DNA of 64,000 nucleotides from Chrysaora quinquecirrha. Lineage: Eukaryota; Cnidaria; Scyphozoa; Semaeostomeae; Pelagiidae. The first letter of the stretch is position 1; every line of letters starts with the position of its first letter. This document shows, in pieces, positions 9,191 through 19,491 of the stretch. A program made the position numbers and the translations under genes. The notes beneath the pieces are model-generated. The model ran no database searches. It was not told where the DNA came from and worked only from the letters and a program-made list of their open reading frames with translations. The stretch lies in contig JACTAT010000049.1 in the NCBI GenBank assembly GCA_014526335.1, forward strand, positions 1,358,501 to 1,422,500. The letters run 5' to 3'.

Positions 9191-10770
9191 CTTGATTTCG
9201 GTTTATTCTCCTAGCATAGTGTAATAATGCTTCTGTTAAGATATCTGTCCTTCTGGCAGCTGTCATTTCCTTGGTCCTGAAGCAAAACTTTCTCAAATAA
9301 GACCAAAGTCTCTCAATGCCTTCACCATCTGTCAAACCAAACCCTTTTACTTGTCGTGGACTCCATCTATTAAAAAAATATATTACTTAATTTTTAGATT
9401 GAAGAGAGAAGGAGAAAGAGATCTGCATAATATTTTCAAAAAGTATCTTTTCAATATGTAACAACAAATCTTATTCTTTGTATATATATAATAAAGAAGT
9501 ATCAGGCATAGATTTTGACAAAATTTTCCACAACATGAAGAATGTCTTCTCTTTTGGTAGAAACCCTTGCCCGGAAACCAAACTGGTGCACAATTTCTTA
9601 AAAAAATGAATCAAACATAGAAAACAACAGTCATACAAAATAGAATCACCTGACATTTGGAAACATGGACATACGCATGAAATATTGGAATACCAAAATC
9701 AACTCGACTTATATGTTCACCAAACCCATATGTATCCATATTGTTCTGTAAGAAAGGAAACATTATCAAAAAGAAGATTCCAACAAAAATAAATTGCAAT
9801 CCAATATTGTTCAATGACTATTCTTTCAAATAATACATAACGATATGAAATTATTAATGATGTAATGGTCCTACCTGGATATGTTTATCAAGAATACATG
9901 CAATATCGTACATGCACTTAAGTTTCACATTCTCTGAATTGACAAATGGTTCTATCAGGGCATATTTTAACATATGTACTGGTGGGCCATTTGGCCCACC
10001 AGGCCCCACAAGCTGGCCCACCACTGACGACAATTTTTGCCAAATTGGCCCACCACTGTGTGGGCCCTTTGCCCAATCTAGTAAATGATCTGGAGTCGTT
10101 TCGATACAATAAAACTTAAACACGTTTTATTTTTACTACAAAATTGTATTGAAAACATAAAAAAAGTTTTGCACTTCTCCAAAAGAAATAATTGATGCCA
10201 GCAGGGAATTGGTCTGTGATGTTTTGTAGGGCCCCACAATGACAGATATCTAAAGTTTTCGTGAGCCAATTCTAAATTGCTAAAATAGACGTTTTAGAGG
10301 GTCTAGCAACCAAAATTTTCTTCGCCGCCCAACCATGGTGGGTGGCAGTTTTGATCTTCCCCCTTGAAGTTTGCAGACGTCTTAACTTGAAACAGCGAAA
10401 AAAGTGCAAGAGTATGTTTCTCAAATTGAAATGCCAGCATAGTTCCCCTCAGCACATCTATCAATTAATAACTAATATCCTCTGAGCGTATTTAAGGTGA
10501 ATTCTTTATTAGTGGAGTGGTTCATAAACTTTATCTGCCACACCATGAACCGGACCCTTTTGATTTGCTAGCTACCCTGCAATTGTGGTGCCAGACCGCC
10601 CCTGCATCTCTGTGGACTTTCTCCGGGCGGGAAGTTAAAAAAAATTATAAGAATTTATTGGGCCCCATGTCACCTTTGGCCCACCACTGAAAATTACTTA
10701 AAATATGCATTGGGTTCTATCATCCTTTTAAGCTCATAAACAGCATAGGCAACCCTAAAGATTAAAAGTC
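9191..10770 (-). pseudogene. KDZ transposase, catalytic core exons (one split by a MITE)
   Basis: Reading minus: an exon near 10770-10713 (VAYAVYELKRMIEP) continues at 9956-9866 (FVNSENVKLKCMYDIACILD) once the hAT-MITE between them is discounted. Then come about 9745-9650 (VDFGIPIFHAYVHVSKCQ), about 9600-9530 (FGFRARVSTKRED, with an in-frame stop after it) and 9366-9191 (WSPRQVKGFGLTDGEGIERL...). YDIAC, PIFHAY-H--CQ and GLTDGEG-ERLWSYL are hallmark blocks of the KDZ superfamily (RNase H-fold, DDE-type; the Glu of GEGIER is in the catalytic block). The MITE insertion interrupts coding sequence, so this copy is inactive now. Confidence 0.8.
9957..10712. mobile_element. hAT-type MITE with 8-bp TSD inside a KDZ exon
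   Basis: A 756-bp insertion flanked by GGTTCTAT on both sides (9949-9956 and 10713-10720), an 8-bp target duplication as for hAT elements. The ends are imperfect inverted repeats: left CAGGGCATATTTTAA, right (reverse complement) CAATGCATATTTTAA. Just inside, both ends carry TGGTGGGCC motifs, repeated several times as GGCCCACCACTG, plus a small palindrome at 9980-10003. No transposase ORF is present, so it is non-autonomous. Confidence 0.85.
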
Positions 10771-11579
10771 AGCTGTTAGTTGAAAACAAGTAAAGTGCAT
10801 TTTATTATTTCTGCAAAAGATTTCTCATTTCATTTTATTTCTTTCCTGCCATTTAAATTAAATTATTTTATAATTTATAGAAAGTAAACACTTTTTTGTA
10901 AGAATACAGTCTATAATTATATTGACGCTCAAATTCGCTGAAATTTAAGAATCATTTAAGAATAATGTCAGGCTTAAGCTTCAAGAACACAATTTTTCTA
11001 TTTCCCTGTGATGTATGCGCTGTTGAAATATTACTTCAAACTGTAGATTAGGTCTTTTTATCATAAAATGGTAAATGAAAACGATTTGACTTATTACGCT
11101 TGATCATCGGGTTGATTTGTAACATTGAAGATTAAGAATAATTCAAGAATATTTTTAGGCTCAAAATCGAAAAATCTTAAGAATGATGGAGCCTCGGGAA
11201 AAATTAAGGTATAAAAAGTGTTTATCTTCAGTGACTGAAATCATCAAAAGTTTAGATATACGGTACATTACAGATTTATATTATGGTTTACAAAATGGGA
11301 TTTTTATTGTTACTTATTTTCCAAAAAACATGATAAGAATTTGGAATCTAGATTTCTACCTTTCACCATGTTTCACACTGATAAAACCATTAGGAAAACC
11401 ATGTCTGCAAATCCTTCCAAAAACTGCCTTTTCATCATATCTTTCATTTCTCCCCTTTGATCTGATACATTCAGTTATCTCTCCAGCTTTATATTGACTG
11501 CAATGCTGTTGAAAACATTGTTTAACAAGATCACAAAAATAGTAATTATTTGTTGGATTTTAAATCACCTTTCAAATGT
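10771..11579. other. KDZ introns; no further coding exon recognised
   Basis: AT-rich sequence between the ACFGFVRKK exon (11765-11580) and the VAYAVYELK exon. The plus-strand ORF at 11183-11497 has no recognisable features. The KDZ block that should follow the ACFGFVRKK exon was not found here, so an exon may have been lost or mutated beyond recognition. Confidence 0.4.
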
Positions 11580-12835
11580 TTTAAAAGTATAACAAATACT
11601 GCAATTACTAACATTCTCTGACTTTTTTACTTCTTTTGAATGTTTTTCCACAAAGTTATCTACATCACTTTGATGGGGAAACAGGCAGTTTCCATATTTT
11701 GGTGGATTCAAACTGCAACCAGCAGACTTTTTCCTGACAAAACCAAAACAAGCATCCATGCTTTCTATTAGAGTACCATTAGAACTTGGCTGGAAAAAAA
11801 TGACATACTGGTATTGGAAGGCATTGATTTAAAAAGACAAACAAATGACAGCTTAATGAATAATTACTGCATATTTGTTATTAAGTTGCAGCCTTCTAAT
11901 CTTGAAAATTTTACCTTGGGACAAAGGGTACAGCTTTCCTCTTGAAATCCAACGGCATATCTAAAGTATCTGGAATGGAGGCAAGAAGCAAAATTATCAG
12001 AGCTTTAACAATTCAAGCTTGAAGGACCACCAACATAAATGCAGATAAACACAGCCCTCTTATAAACATTGCCCTCTATTAAATGCAGCATTCAAAAGCC
12101 TGATTTTGAATAAACGCCACAGAGTTTATCAAAGGAAATACGGTAATTAAATACTGTGAATATTCATTAACAAAAGGGTTGAGGAAAAAGGTATAAGAAC
12201 TTTGAAGAATTCAAACCTGAACTCATCAAAGGTTGAATTGTTCAGGATTCGGTAAATGTTCTTCACCTAAGAAACAATAAAGGCATAAAACCAAAAATTA
12301 ATGATGATTTACTGTATATGTGATGAAATACATTTCTGAAGAATAAAATGGAATCAAAAAAGCAATAGCCTGATAAACAAGATTATGAATTTTACGCACA
12401 TATGATGGTAAGAGAGGACCCTTCCATAATGATATGGTTGCGCACAGCTTATCCAGGGAGCAATGGCACTCCAGCAGTAGATCTGAAAGCATGCTTAGCA
12501 GTTTTATTTCAAATGCAGTGACTGGTTTGTCGGCTGATCCAGCCCAGAAACCAACAGACACCAAAGCTTCAGCTTCACTCTGACAGGAACAGAACATCAT
12601 CTGTTTAATGTGCTGGCGACCTTCAAGAGCAATCAGAACCATGTATGTTAAAAAAACTATATCAGGACAGGGATACCCTTTAAAAAGCAATCATAGAAAG
12701 TTCAGGCTTTTCTATAAATACCTTGCATATCAATAAAAACAATTGACTTTATATCTTTGTGTGATCCACACTTTTCATGACCAGGTGCCACAATGACAAA
12801 GTTGCTTGGAAACATTGGAACAAACATTCCATCCT
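11580..12835 (-). CDS. KDZ transposase, middle exons
   Basis: Exons on the minus strand: about 12834-12722 (DGMFVPMFPSNF..., bounded by TTTTCAG and GCAAG/GTATTT), about 12650-12390 (MMFCSCQSEAEALVSVGFWA, then LLSMLSDLLLECHCSLDKLC), about 12267-12220 (VKNIYRILNNSTFDEFR), about 11975-11915 (RYAVGFQEESCTLCPK) and 11765-11580 (MDACFGFVRKKSAG ... CSICYTF). C-S-C--EAE-LV--G-W, the P-x-T/V-AF-x-LL block and C--CP followed by D-x-x-F-x-x-x-RKK are the usual order in CxC/KDZ proteins. The D of MDACFGFVRKK corresponds to the first catalytic Asp. Confidence 0.75.
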
Positions 12836-13104
12836 GAAAAAAGAATGGTGCTCCACCTTATTATGACTTGTTAGCCATCATGATATCAATTTACACTGCA
12901 TACATGTAGTGGACTATCTATTCCAATCTTGGTAAACATTGTTCCGACAAAAAGCTTCCTCAAAATCCTACAACACGGTAGCCTACAGTGGTAGGCCTAA
13001 AACAGATTTAGGCCTAGCTATACAACAAATATTTAAATACAAGACTGTAGGCCTAGACTAATATGATTTTTTAAGTTAATAAACAAAAATAAGAAATATC
13101 TTTA

Positions 13105-13612
13105 CCTTCCACAGATCAAGTACATGAAACATATTCGAGGTTTTGTGTACTTCAGTGGCACATTCAGTACATAAAAACTGGCTCGAGCCACAATCTCGGC
13201 AACGACAAGCTGCTTTACGAGGGCTGCTTAGGCCGTGTTTGATACATTCGTGACACAGTGTATCCTTCTTTAAAAATTGGTTTTCCACGTAGACCTTACG
13301 AAGATTTTCTCTCAATCTCTCCCAAGATCTTTCCTCTCCCATTTTTCGTGCTCTATATACAGTGATTGCACCAGTTCTATCATCATCGTGCACGTCAAGT
13401 TCTTGACTTAGGCCAAGAGATTGCGTCGAATATGATGTATTAGTGGCGACCACTGAACTGCGAATCCTGTTGCTGTTATCAATTTCCACAACAGGAGGGA
13501 TTCCTGTTGAGCTACACGAGCGAATCACCAGCTTCTTGGTTTTTGAAATACCTGGCCCACGGATCTTTATCGTTCGCTTGAAGCGGTGAAACCGATTAGG
13601 CCGTGGGGCCAT
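13105..13612 (-). CDS. KDZ transposase, N-terminal exon with CxC cysteine cluster
   Basis: The ORF starts MAPRPNRFHRFKRTIKIRG at 13612 and runs to a donor (GGAAG/GTAAAG) at 13105. Its C-terminal half is a zinc-binding cluster: CHECIKHG, then CRCRDCGSSQFLCTEC, then HVLDLW. This is the CxC-type cysteine cluster placed before the KDZ catalytic domain, thought to bind DNA at the transposon ends. The N-terminal third is basic. It reads openly over about 169 codons, and all downstream KDZ exons lie on the same strand in the expected order. Confidence 0.75.
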
Positions 13613-13619
13613 TTTTCAT

Positions 13620-14600
13620 TTCACCAACGTCACAACCTCTGTGTTGCTGTGTTTGATTTTCGATCGGCAAAGAATGAGAAGCAGCTGGCGGTTGTCATGG
13701 AAATCATTAGCTAAAAACGTGGTGTAGCGGGATGTTTAAAATTGATTTAGAACATGTGTTACTGCCCATATTCTAAATCATCAGATGTGTTAGATGTGTG
13801 ACATTCTAAATTTTAGAATTCTTAATTCTTAATGTTGAAATATGGTATAACTACTTTTGAAGAAAGTCACCTTGTTTGATTCTAGCTTCTTTTTCACACT
13901 TTGGTAACAATGTGCCCATGACTACAAAGAATAAGATACACGGTAATTATTATATCTCACAATTAGGCTGCTTGAAAAATAGAACATCATTTTTGAAAGG
14001 ACTTTAAGTTTTGAAACAAATGTTTTATGATTCAACAGTGGTGAGGGGCAATCTATCGGTAATAATAGTGTGGAAAGAATACAATTTATAGATACAACTT
14101 ACTCCACGAGTCACAAGTTACTTTTATTTCACGAGTTAAGCTTTTATTCATGAGTTACAAGTTACAGTTTATTCCAAGAGTTATGATGAGTTAGCAATAA
14201 AATTTTTATTAACAGAATCAATATTGTAGAGAAAGGAACATTTGCAGGAAAACGCAGACTTCAAATGAATTTCAGAATGAAAACGACGATAAATAATTTA
14301 GACATTGCATTATCGATTTATTGATTTTTTAAGATAATATAAACTTTAATTATTTCGACAATTCCAGCCAACGACATAAACAGTAAGTGAAAAAATTAAC
14401 AAAGTTGACTAGTCCATCACAGGTTCATGGTCAGTCCAAGTGAAATTAGAATTACAACATAATAATTTATAGTAACAATGACAATAGATAGAATGGTAGA
14501 AAAATAATTTACACAAAAAGTGAGTAAATAGCAAAAACAAAGTGAGGCAAATGCTAAAGGGACAAGGACAAAGGTGAACAGGGTAGGGAAAAAGCATGAA
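13620..14600. other. No gene seen; 5' flank of KDZ gene and AT-rich DNA
   Basis: Contains the presumed promoter region of the KDZ gene, then unique AT-rich sequence. Around 14100-14190 the words GAGTTACAAGTTAC and CACGAGT recur in a short cluster. No coding signal on either strand. Confidence 0.5.
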
Positions 14601-14613
14601 TATTAAAACAATT

Positions 14614-14988
14614 CTAAGGGGATAGAGGACTGTTGGGAATTGAGGGATGGGCGATCGTGCAGATTGAGAAGACTTTCATGAATAAGGAGATCGAAAGAGT
14701 TGCTAGAGTTATTAAGAATAGAGAAATTATCAGGAGACGCAGAGTGGCCAGTTTGTCTAAAATGGCTGAGAGATTAACTTTTATTGTTACACCATGTTTA
14801 TTAACACCCAAATGTTCTATACATCGAACTGCAAGGTGGCGGGAAGTGTTCCCGTAGTACGAGGCATTGCAGCCAGGACACTTAAATTTATTAATGATGT
14901 TAGAGGAAATTTGGGTAGGAAATCTGTCTTTGAAGGGGAAAAAAGAGGATATGCCCCGTAGTTGTCTTTCTGAATTTAAACAGGTCAT
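14614..14988 (-). pseudogene. Penelope-like element: RT end plus GIY-YIG fragment
   Basis: A 124-aa frame reads GISSFFPFKDRFPT (the end of the RT domain) and then KFKCPGCNASYYGNTSRHLAVRC-EHL, which is the GIY-YIG endonuclease start of Penelope-like elements (Cys pair, then YYG-T-R-L--R--EH). Beyond that the frame drifts and is truncated. It abuts a plus-strand RT fragment of the same family near 14985, so two incomplete copies lie back to back. Confidence 0.7.
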
Positions 14989-15620
14989 GTATCGTAGATA
15001 TGTTGGCGATACTTTTTGCCTATTCTCCGAACCTCACCATGCTGATAAGATTCTCAAATACCTGAACGCCCAACAGAGGAATATATCTTTTACCATGGAA
15101 CTTGAGTCTGGCAACAACTTACCATTTCTTGATATTCTCATAACACGCAATGACAATTATAGTTTTTCAACCAATTTATTTCGTAAAAAGAAATTCACTG
15201 GCCTGTACACTAACTTCGCTACTTTATCTCCAGATAAATACAAAACCAACCTTGTTAAAGTTCTTATTTACCGTGCTTTTCATATCTGTTCTTCATATCA
15301 TAACTTTCATTCTTAATTTACTCGCATCAAACATATTCTTCTACTTAATTGCTATGCTTCTAATCTCATCGATAGTGTCATTTGTAGCTTTCTTAATCTC
15401 AAATTTCAAAATAAACCCTCCCTTTGTCCTTCTGACAAGGAGAAAACTAAGCTCATTTTTTGTCTACCTTTTCTTGGTTCGTACAGTTTAAAGATCAAAA
15501 CCCAATTATCTTGCCTTGTCAAGCACTGCTATCCCCAAATCAGACTTAATGTTATTTTTACCTCCCGTAGGCGCATATCCTCTTTTTTTCCCTTCAAAGA
15601 CAGATTTCGTACTTTTAGAG
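14949..15620 (+). pseudogene. Penelope-like reverse transcriptase fragment
   Basis: Plus strand from MYRRYVGDTFCLF through LPFLDILITRNDNYSF to FPFKDRF near 15617. R-Y-V-x-D-T-F is the PLE catalytic motif, but the first Asp is Gly (YVGD instead of YVDD), and an in-frame TAA lies near 15314. After it the frame continues with IKHILLLNCYASNLIDSVI and SRRRISSFFPFKDRF. The fragment is 5'-truncated and inactive. The back-to-back partner at 14614-14988 shares the FFPFKDRF segment. Confidence 0.75.
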
Positions 15621-15860
15621 ACTATTAAAAATTTAGAGTCTCAGGAGGAGAATAGACAAGAGACTTAGTTAAAACAATTTATAACTCCGGAAGGTGGAAT
15701 AAGCACTGATAATCTTAGATTATTACATAACGCTACTTGGCAGACCAAAGAATTTTTGAGATATTTAAGAGCTAGTAAGCATGTTCGCTTTTCGAAGAGT
15801 GACAAAACTGTTTTTATTAACGGAAATAAAATTGATCATGCAGCTACTTAAATTAAAGCA
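15621..15860 (+). pseudogene. Unassigned coding remnant before the polymerase fragment
   Basis: An interrupted frame reads FITPEGGISTDNLRLLHNATWQTKEFLRYLRASKHVRFSKSD and ends near 15848. It looks like protein-coding sequence (regular spacing, no stop for about 55 codons) but I cannot name the family. It may belong to the Polinton remnant that follows or to an inserted element. Confidence 0.3.
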
Positions 15861-16225
15861 AGAATATTTCATAACTCCTACATCAAAATTTGGTAAAAGA
15901 ACACCGGGAAAATTCCAACTGGAATTCAAAGGAACTGAAATGATTAGTCTAAACAGCAAAACTTGTATCGTTCAAAACACAAAAAATAATGAATATAAAT
16001 TTAGCATGAAAGGTATTCAAAAAAAACAATTCGATTAAAAAAATCCGTTTGATTTATACAAAGACAGTTTGAACAATAAAACAACCATAAATGCAACTAA
16101 TCGCGGATTAAAAAGAAAACATTCGAGTATTGTTCAGTACGAACAAGAAAAAAGGGCATTAATGCATTTTTATTGTAAATACATAGTATTAGAAGATGGT
16201 ACAAGTACAATCCCTTTAGTATGGT
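15851..16225 (+). pseudogene. Polinton-type DNA polymerase B, C-terminal fragment
   Basis: Reads KFGKRTPGKFQLEFKGTEMI, then SLNSKTCIVQN, a K-rich KGIQKKQF, one stop near 16036, and then INATNRGLKRKHSSIVQYEQ and KYIVLEDGTSTIPL near 16222. This order (TPG-F--E--G--MI-L-SKTY, KG-QK, N-G-R, TY-Q-K--L--FY-K--V--DG--T-PL) is the C-terminal end of protein-primed family B polymerases of Polintons and related animal elements. The exonuclease and palm domains are missing upstream. Neighbours (core-like ORF, integrase) fit a decayed Polinton. Confidence 0.65.
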
Positions 16226-16488
16226 GGCCCGTCGGTGTCATTGTTTTTTCATTGTTCTTTTCCACTTGTGATCCAAAAATCAAACTCGTTTCCACTTTTA
16301 AAGCTGGAATTTAATTCTGTTTTCATTTTCAATTTGAAATTAATCTTGAAATTGATTTCAAATCAGTATTGATAATGACTTTGTTATCATCTTTTATTTG
16401 GGTTTGATTTGTAACTTAAATTAAATTGGATTTGCAATCAACTTTGGTTCGCAGTTCATTTTTTCCGGGTGGCCCATTGGTGTCAATC

Positions 16489-16977
16489 TCAAAACAAAAG
16501 AGGTAAAGCGGTAAGGAAATAAAAATGATTTTTACATGAAGTAATGGAAAAACTATGAAATTCACTACACCTCCTACTGCTGTCTTCATTATTTTTTGCA
16601 TTTCTTGACCAAATGCTGAAGTTAATTTTTTTTAATGGAGGTGCAGCCTCCATCATTTTATTCACAGCTTTTCTCCTCAATTTTTTAATTTGTTTTGGGG
16701 CATTGGAAACAGCTGTCTTCAACACTCCCGCCGCTTTTGCTTTTGCTTTATTGAGAAATTTTTTACCAGCTACTTTCATTATCAATTTTGCACCAGCATT
16801 TTTAATGTTAGACAACAACCCTCCTCCTGAAAGTGGATCATGCATAGATAGTATTCCACCATGAATACTATTTCTGTAAAACCCACCATTATTATTTGCA
16901 TATTTATTAACTCTTACAATACTCATTTTGTCTCTTGCTCTTTTTTCTAAATGAGTAACTGAATACTTACTACTCAC
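16489..16977 (-). CDS. Polinton core/minor-capsid-like basic protein (pX/pVI-like)
   Basis: Minus-strand ORF whose first 105 residues or so are characteristic: NNNGGFYRNSIHGGILSMHD, then PLSGGGLLSNIKNAGAKLIM and a Lys/Ala-rich helix (KFLNKAKAKAAGVLKTAV) and KLRRKAVNKM. Gly-rich stretches followed by an amphipathic Lys/Ala helix are the signature of adenovirus-pX/pVI-like core or lytic proteins encoded next to capsid genes in Polintons. Internal Met (MSIVRVNKYANN) may be the real start. The last ~35 codons look like read-through. It is antisense to the flanking polymerase and integrase, so the element may be rearranged. Confidence 0.5.
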   Translation of the reverse strand: MSSKYSVTHLEKRARDKMSIVRVNKYANNNGGFYRNSIHGGILSMHDPLSGGGLLSNIKNAGAKLIMKVAGKKFLNKAKAKAAGVLKTAVSNAPKQIKKLRRKAVNKMMEAAPPLKKINFSIWSRNAKNNEDSSRRCSEFHSFSITSCKNHFYFLTALPLLF

Positions 16978-17257
16978 CTTTTTACTTTCTCTTATACTTT
17001 TTTTATAATAATTAATTATTCACTCAAAAATTTTTTCAGTTCTACAAAACCATCACAAAACTTGCCAGAAATTATTGACCGGACACTCAGTCTTTGCTCT
17101 ATTTGACCTCCCAACCCTATAGCCGGCTAAAATTTTTCCCAAATTGTTCGACCAAAAATCTGGAATTTGGTTGTGACCCTATATATACTACTCTTACTTT
17201 GTGATTTCACACAATCAATTGGAGAAGATATGAGATTTCGAACCAATATTTCCCCTA

Positions 17258-17455
17258 ATGAAGCTCCTTAGTAAAACAGTAAAAATGGATTCTTTTGAAA
17301 AAAACATGGAACCAAGCAAGCAATTAACCGATGAAGCAGTGAAGAAACAGCCTAAAAAGTTCATAAATAAAGGAAAAAAGTGTAAGAAAAGAAAGTTGCG
17401 AAGTAAAACCAGTACAAATGTTAAATTGTTAGAATTGTTTATTTATTTCTTATGA
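17258..17455 (+). CDS. Hypothetical basic ORF within Polinton remnant
   Basis: A 65-aa Lys-rich ORF (KKQPKKFINKGKKCKKRKLRSK). No motif is recognised. It lies between the core-like ORF and the integrase and could be a remnant of a small Polinton gene or chance. Confidence 0.25.
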   Translation: MKLLSKTVKMDSFEKNMEPSKQLTDEAVKKQPKKFINKGKKCKKRKLRSKTSTNVKLLELFIYFL

Positions 17456-17459
17456 GTTT

Positions 17460-17995
17460 AGAAAAGTTTGATTCTGATCCTCCTGTTCCGGGTTCTCTGG
17501 GGGGTTGGATAAAGTGTATAGCGAATTCAAAAAATTGATTCCTAGATTGAAAAGGAAAGATGTTGAAGAATGGAGTAAAACTAGTCTTGCACATTCACTT
17601 TACAAACCAAGTAGGAAGAGCTTTAAAGGAAAGTGGACACTAACCAATAACACTAAATTATTTGTGGGAATGTGATCTTGTTGATATGACGCATTTGAAA
17701 AAAGAAAACAACAACATTACATTCCTCTTATGCTCTATTGATATTTTTAGCAAGTATGGGTGGGTAAAGCCTCTAAAAAGAAAAACTGCAAAAGAAATTG
17801 TCAATGTGTTTCAAGAAATTTTATCAGAAAAAAAACCTAAAAAGGTACGATCTGATAAGGGCAGCAAGTTTATAAACAAAGAATTCCAAGTTTTGTTAAA
17901 GAAAAACGATATTGGGTTTTACACTGCAAATAATGAAATAAAGGTAGCAATTGTAGAACGATTTAAAGAGGAAATGAAACCATTTTTTATTTTAT
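17460..17995 (+). pseudogene. Polinton (retroviral-type) integrase, frameshifted
   Basis: The segment from about 17464 reads EKFDSDPPVPGSLGG, shifts frame near 17505, continues LDKVYSEFKKLIPRLKRKDVEEW and SLAHSLYKPSRKSFK, shifts again near 17650, and then gives WECDLVDMTHLKKENNNI ... SIDIFSKYGWVKPL ... VRSDKGSKFINKEF ... IKVAIVERF. W-x-x-D-L-V-D-M is the first catalytic Asp block, S-D-K-G the second and the E of VERF the third of the DDE triad of Polinton integrases (rve fold). Residues after VERFK are missing. At least two frame breaks make it a pseudogene. Confidence 0.8.
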
Positions 17996-18236
17996 ATATT
18001 CTGAATCACCATATCGAATTACCCCAGACTGCGAAATTTCAGCGAAATTATGGCAAAACTGGGGGAGAAACGGGGGGCTGAAACAAAAATTTTTTCAGTG
18101 AAAAAACGGCACCAACCGCGCACTGTCAAAATAGCCTTGTTTGGGTTCTGTGATGTAAAGTTATGGACACGTCGTTAGGGCAACCAATTTTGCAATAAAT
18201 TCTGTAGCACTATTTCACGAAAACTTTAGGGAAACT

Positions 18237-18600
18237 ATGGAGCATGAAGATAAACCTAAGAGAATTCGCAGAGGTTTACGTTGTGTTGCGGGCACCTTGG
18301 ATAGCAAAAGCTGTTGTAATGATAGCAGAACTAAGGGAATAAACCTCCATCGTTTCCCCAAAGACCCAAAGACTTGTCAACAGTGGACTAAATTTGTTAG
18401 GAAACGTAGGCCTAATTTCCACCCCAAACACTATTCCAAACCTGTCCTCTGTTCCGATCATTTAAACCTGTTTGCTACACAAGAAGTTTAGCTAGTCAAC
18501 TTGAAGGTTTTGATACTTCAAAAACGAAGAGATTTCTACAAAGAGATGCAGTGCCAACAATTTACTTAGTGTCTGCCGGTGTCCAAGAAAAACCAAAATA
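18237..18600 (+). pseudogene. THAP zinc-finger domain fragment
   Basis: Reads RCVAGTLDSKSCCNDS ... GINLHRFPKDPKTCQQWTKF ... HYSKPVLCSDHL. The C2CH THAP pattern (CxxC near the N-terminus, HRFPKD, W, then C-S-x-H-F) is present, although the finger's final H-F is H-L. After one frame break the usual post-finger text follows: ASQLEGFDTSKTKRFLQRDA and VPTIY. THAP domains bind DNA and occur in P-element transposases and derived host genes. No other domain follows, because a LINE starts at about 18620. Confidence 0.75.
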
Positions 18601-18619
18601 TATCTTATATCTTATTATA

Positions 18620-19491
18620 TCTTATTAGGAGGCGATTTTAATAGTAGAACAGGTTTACTTAAAGACTATATAAAAGATGATAGTAATGAATTTGGTGATG
18701 TTGATCCCTATGATCAACTTGACTCACATCAGTTTCGCTACTCACATGATAAGAAATCAAATGCTGCAGGAAAATATCTAATTGATTTCTGTTTACAGAA
18801 CAGACTTAAAATACTAAACGGTAGGACGTTGGGTGATCTTACGGGAAAGTTTACTTGCTTTAAACACAACGGTAGTAGTACAGTTGATTACATAATTTGC
18901 AGTGAAGATTTTGTAGGGAAAGTTAAGTATTTTAAAGTAAAACCTTTAAAATTTTATTCAGATCATTGTCAAATTTTCGCTAGTTTAAATTTATCTCCGA
19001 TATCCCGAACCAAACAAACAGGAACAACGAAACCTAAAATGCAAAATAGAAAGCTAAAATATATGTGGGATGCTACATCTGCAGATAAACTAAGAACACA
19101 TTTCTCGGAAAATAAATTAAATGAAATCAAGAACGACTTAGACAACAGTGGTGATATAGATAATAAAATAAGTGCCTTAACTAAATGTTTCGAAATTGCA
19201 AGTAATCAATGCCTTAAAAAACAATCTAAAAGGAACAAAAGACAAAAACGCAAAAACTTAGCGTTTGATTCTGATTGCTTTAGTAAAAGAAAAGAACTTT
19301 CAAGGTTAGCTAAAATGTTGAGCGATAATCCAAATAATGTAAATTTAAGAAATACTTTTCATCAAAATAAAAAAGTATATAAAAAGTTAATTGAACAAAA
19401 ACAACGAGATCAAAAAGAGAATCTACTAAAAAAATTGGAAAATCTAGGATCTAAAAATATTAAAGAGAAATGGGACATAATCAAAATTTGA
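18620..19491 (+). pseudogene. LINE ORF2: EEP endonuclease C-terminal half and linker
   Basis: The frame enters at GGDFNSRTG (the G-D-F-N catalytic block of EEP/APE nucleases), then STVDYIICSED (the D-Y block) and FYSDHCQIF (the S-D-H catalytic block). A long charged linker to the RT domain follows (19021-19491) and stops. The N-terminal half of the nuclease is absent, so the copy is 5'-truncated like most LINE insertions. Confidence 0.8.

Noticed and set aside
6640..13800. Terminal inverted repeats of the KDZ transposon
   Set aside because: Compared the flanks 6600-6720 and 13640-13800 by eye; only short chance matches such as GACAACC were found.
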